From contig JBOZIK010000001.1 of NCBI GenBank assembly GCA_051453625.1, positions 103,092,583-103,156,582 on the forward strand: 64,000 nucleotides of DNA. Direction: 5' to 3'. The DNA comes from Welwitschia mirabilis (lineage: Eukaryota; Gnetophyta; Gnetopsida; Welwitschiales). Below the pieces are notes generated by a model. It did not search any database and was not told the origin of the DNA. It saw only the letters and a list, made by a program, of their open reading frames with translations. The translations under genes were made by a program, and so were the position numbers. Of this stretch, positions 60,801 to 64,000 are shown piece by piece. The first letter of the stretch is position 1; each line of letters begins with the position of its first letter.

Positions 60801-61130
60801 GAAGCGAAGTTTTACGACAGATATGAAATTATCAATGTAAAAATCGTCTTAGTCGTGTCATTTCAGGCTTTGGAGATTCGGTGTTTGAGTGATCATTTGC
60901 TAAGATATTGTCGCTTCAGAAGATTGTCTGTTAGGATGGTGGGTCGATCTCTGCTAGCTTATATAGTACTTATGCTCCTTCTTCTTCTTCTTCTTCTTCT
61001 GCTTCTTCCACAAGGAAGAAAAGCTTTATCTGTTGTCTTTGATTAGGGCTTTCACTGTTTGGATATTTATGTTTAATATGGTTTGTGGTTTATGTAAATA
61101 TGTTTAAAATGATTGAAATAAAAGGATGTT
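60801..61130 (+). other. CYP78A 3' UTR region
   Basis: Likely 3' UTR, holding a (CTT)n microsatellite at about 60978-61001 and an AATAAA polyadenylation signal at 61117-61122. The open frame 60855-61046 is produced by the CTT run (a leucine string) and is not a gene. Confidence 0.5.
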
Positions 61131-61780
61131 TCCTTCCCTTTCATGTCGCCAGCATCGATACTCCCTTGCGCTCATCAATGCGTCGATGAATCTGCCATTC
61201 CAACGTCTTATTCGCCATCGATTTGTTCGTGTGGGGGACCACCGTGGAGGTCAAAATTAATTAGGGTGGGTTGACCACTTAGACTTCCGCTTACTTGTAA
61301 AGATGGTGAAATGATGCCGTTGGACAAAGTTAAACTCTTTTCTTGGTTTTCAAAGTACAATATGATTTTTAATATTAGCTTACTTTCTCATGTGGAAGAT
61401 CAGATTATGCAGATTGGAATATGTTCGGTTGATATGTATATATAAAGATTTTGCATGTACATGTTTTTATACTTTTCAAGGTTTGTTGACAAACCTTCTT
61501 TGTACAATATAAAGTAATGTAAGGTGAGAACTTATTTAGTTATAGTTCCTTTGCTCTTTATAATTATTTTTACATGAATATTTTGATAATTATTGAAGAG
61601 CACCCAAAAAAAAGAATTTAAACATATTCGAAAAAAATCTAACATAGAAATTAACATTACAAAGAAAAAAAAATCCTTCGTTTGTTCATTTAATCTTTTT
61701 CAATAAATTAATACAATTTATTAATTTAGCAAAACAATCAATCTATATTCTACATTAAATGAATAGTTTCTAAGTCTTCA
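61131..61780. other. No gene identified
   Basis: 61140-61260 is more GC-rich and may be the transcript end or a decayed exon. No frame is recognisable. The remainder is AT-rich. Confidence 0.4.
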
Positions 61781-62500
61781 TATTTGAACAAGGAAAAGCA
61801 CCAGAAGTTGTAATTATCTTTAAGATAAGAAGGAGATTCTAAATAAAATAAATTAAATAAAAACACATTTGAAAAAGAGACAACATCGAAAGTGGTTAAT
61901 GAGTTTCAAAGTAGCATTACAAGTTACAATGCATCAAATGAATAATCTATCAGTTTTTATATTTGAAAAAAGAAAAATGCTAAAAGTGGCTAATGAGCTT
62001 CAAGGTAGTGAGAAGATTCTCCCTTAAAAAGCCAAATAAAAAAAGGTTTAAAAAAGACAACACCAAAATTAGTCAATGGGTTTTAAGCTAGCAATAAGAT
62101 TACAAATAATAATGCATCAAATGAACAATATATTAGTCTTTATAGATGAAAAAAGCCATGTACTAGAAGTGGTCAATGAGCTTCAAGGTAGTAAGGAGAT
62201 TCTCAATATTATATTACACATTTGAAAAAGACAAAGCATCAAACGTGGTCAATGAGTTTCAAGGTAGCACTAAGATTCTTGGTAAAAATTATAATTAATA
62301 GTGCATCAAATGAACAAGTTATTAGTCTTCACATTTGAAAAGGGCAAAGTATCAAAAGTGGTCAATGAATTTCAAGGTAGATTCTTAGTTTTTAATTAAA
62401 CTAAAAAAAAAAAAAGAAAACAAAAGAAAGAAAAGACATTTAAAAATGACAGGATGAAAAGTGGTCAATAAGTAAAAATTACAAGTAATAGTGCATTGCA
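61781..62500. repeat. Degenerate tandem repeat array, about eight units
   Basis: Units start near 61787, 61866, 61961, 62045, 62140, 62218, 62330 and 62438. Each has the form ACATTTGAAAAAGACAA, then AAGTGGTCAATGAGTTTCAA, then GGTAG. Alternate units add GCATCAAATGAACAATATAT. Spacings of 79-112 bases suggest a higher-order unit of about 180 bases. No coding content. Confidence 0.8.
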
Positions 62501-63736
62501 TAGGCATTCTTGATAAAGTATGCTTAGTTGATACTAACTTGGGATAAAGTAATCATAACACTATTGACTAACGGGGAATTAGAAATCCATCAATTACAGA
62601 ACATACGATAAGAACTTGAGGTAACTTCATAAGTAGAATGATGCATGTTAATGGAGTAACATGGAAAGCAACTCTTTAAAAGATAAAGCTAACTATAGTG
62701 AAATAAGTAACAAGTGAAGTTGGAAATAAAGCCATGGTAGTAAACATGATAAGTTCAAGCATCATAAGAAACATGATAGAAAAGCAATGAAACCAATAAG
62801 GTAGTTTCTAAAATAAAGACAAGAGTAATAGAAGCTACAATAGGCATAATAGCAAAAGCCAGTATGTGTTTACGTGTAAAATCCATATGAGCAAATTTAG
62901 AGTAGAAAGTAAGAAAAATAGATTCAAGAGATGAAGCAAACATAAGACTCATTTGATAGCAAAAAATAATCCACATCCTATGCAAAATTTATGAAAAGAA
63001 GTGAAAAATCAAAATCAAATGAAGCTTTTAAAAAAGAAAAGAATAGAGTTGGTTTAGTAAGAGATCAGAAAATACAATTGATTGTATGATTTTAATTACA
63101 ACTAGCTACAACAAGACTTCAGATAACACATACAAGAGCAATTAAACATATGGGTTTGAAGAAGGATTTATTCTACATATTAGATGAACCAATCCATAAC
63201 ATAATGTGCATGAAAAATAAGAATTCACAACTAGTGATGGATATTAGAGTGTGTTTGATGAAATCTTTAAAAGAGTAGAACAATTATAACTTAGAGATAT
63301 GTTGCATATCCATAGACTTAAATAAAATATGTTATATCTTAGCATGTTAAAATGAATGGGCTTTTATTTCATGATGTTGGTAACTCGTGGAAAAAATGAA
63401 AATTATTAATGAAGATGAGACTTATGGGTCAAGTGAAGGACATGTTGATGTACACAAATGATAGAGAATTAATAGACTAGGATGAAAGATCTCATTATTT
63501 TAATATATAAAAAATAACACACCATTATTTAGTGACAAAGATTTGTCATTCATAGAATCCTAACAACATGCAAAAATTAACATCTATTTTAGGTAATTAA
63601 GGCCATGATAACATAGTCAAATTCTGATTTCACAATTTTATGGATTATCTTAATATATGCTATTAAACTAACACAATATTAAAATTATACCTATACCATT
63701 TGACTTTTTAGGTTTTTAATAGACTAATAGAACATG
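62501..63736. other. No gene identified
   Basis: AT-rich sequence. The frame 62755-62985 (-) is short and has no recognised domain. Confidence 0.5.
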
Positions 63737-63758
63737 NNNNNNNNNNNNNNNNNNNNNN
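63737..63758. other. Assembly gap, 22 N
   Basis: Short unresolved run. The flanks do not repeat each other. Confidence 1.
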
Positions 63759-63810
63759 TTGCTAGAACATTAATGGTACTAATGGAAGGCAACGCTAGTC
63801 ATCATAGAAG

Positions 63811-64000
63811 TATGATGCTCATTTTCATGTTCCAGAAGTATTGGTGGATTTTGAGTTCATTAGGGCTATTGATGATTTAATCTAAAGAGGCCAAAAATTA
63901 TGGAAATTTGTTCTTGATAGCTAATAAAGCATGCACTGAAAGCTTAAAGAAAGATTCAAGAGAATAATAGCGATATCAGTAGGACCCATAGTTGGTGCTA
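63811..64000 (+). pseudogene. Decayed coding stretch at the window edge, unrecognised
   Basis: One plus frame reads DAHFHVPEVLVDFEFIRAID, then a stop, RGQKLWKFVLDS, two stops, then KLKERFKRIIAISVGPIVGA to the edge. The stops are TAA or TGA codons that could derive from CAA and CGA. Composition is protein-like. I cannot name the family. It may be part of another element continuing outside. Confidence 0.35.

Noticed and set aside
60855-61046. 63-codon frame with a leucine string
   Set aside because: Produced by the (CTT)n microsatellite in the 3' UTR.

Overview
The window looks like intergenic DNA from a large, repeat-rich plant nuclear genome. It is strongly AT-rich, contains spliced genes with GT-AG introns, and is packed with old, stop-riddled plant-type retrotransposons: L1-like LINEs, Copia (Tork/Tnt1-like and Sirevirus) and Athila/Tat-like Gypsy elements, plus possible tRNA-derived SINEs. 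A gymnosperm such as a conifer would fit this texture, but nothing in the sequence proves the species. Eight runs of N interrupt it (905-1495, 4480-4579, 8935-9645, 16915-17014, 29020-29558, 40166-40265, 59855-59864, 63737-63758).

Layout. 1-6803: 3' part of a decayed LINE (+), with an internal 0.86 kb duplication. 6804-18106: a Tork/Tnt1-like Copia element (-). It was cut by the LINE on one side and by a Sirevirus block (8794-17103) at its gag/protease boundary. The Sirevirus block has three LTR copies and one 5 bp direct repeat at its outer edges. 19510-20935: Gypsy integrase (+), split by a probable SINE. 28100-32130: Gypsy protease, RT and integrase (-). 32530-32960: a LINE 3' fragment (-). 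38320-38640: a Copia integrase fragment (+). 39398-48000: two copies of one LINE family (-), with the 5' end of a spliced host gene between them. 49504-52450: another LINE (-). From about 54 kb the sequence becomes less repetitive and leads into a CYP78A cytochrome P450 gene, followed by a tandem repeat array.

Only two host genes are supported. The first (40266-41554, -) has five exons with intact splice sites and reading frame. It encodes an MGN-type, probably lipid-anchored N-terminus, a helical domain, and a linker resembling the start of an NB-ARC domain. It runs into a sequencing gap, so it is probably the 5' end of an NLR-like immune receptor. The second (58360-60800, +) is an apparently complete two-exon CYP78A P450 of 538 residues with all diagnostic motifs.

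The most notable structures are the three-LTR nested Sirevirus with short palindromic motifs clustered in its LTRs, the NLR-like gene fragment, and two N gaps whose identical flanks and element context indicate assembly artefacts rather than missing sequence. I found no CRISPR array, rRNA gene, bacterial operon or other clearly novel system.
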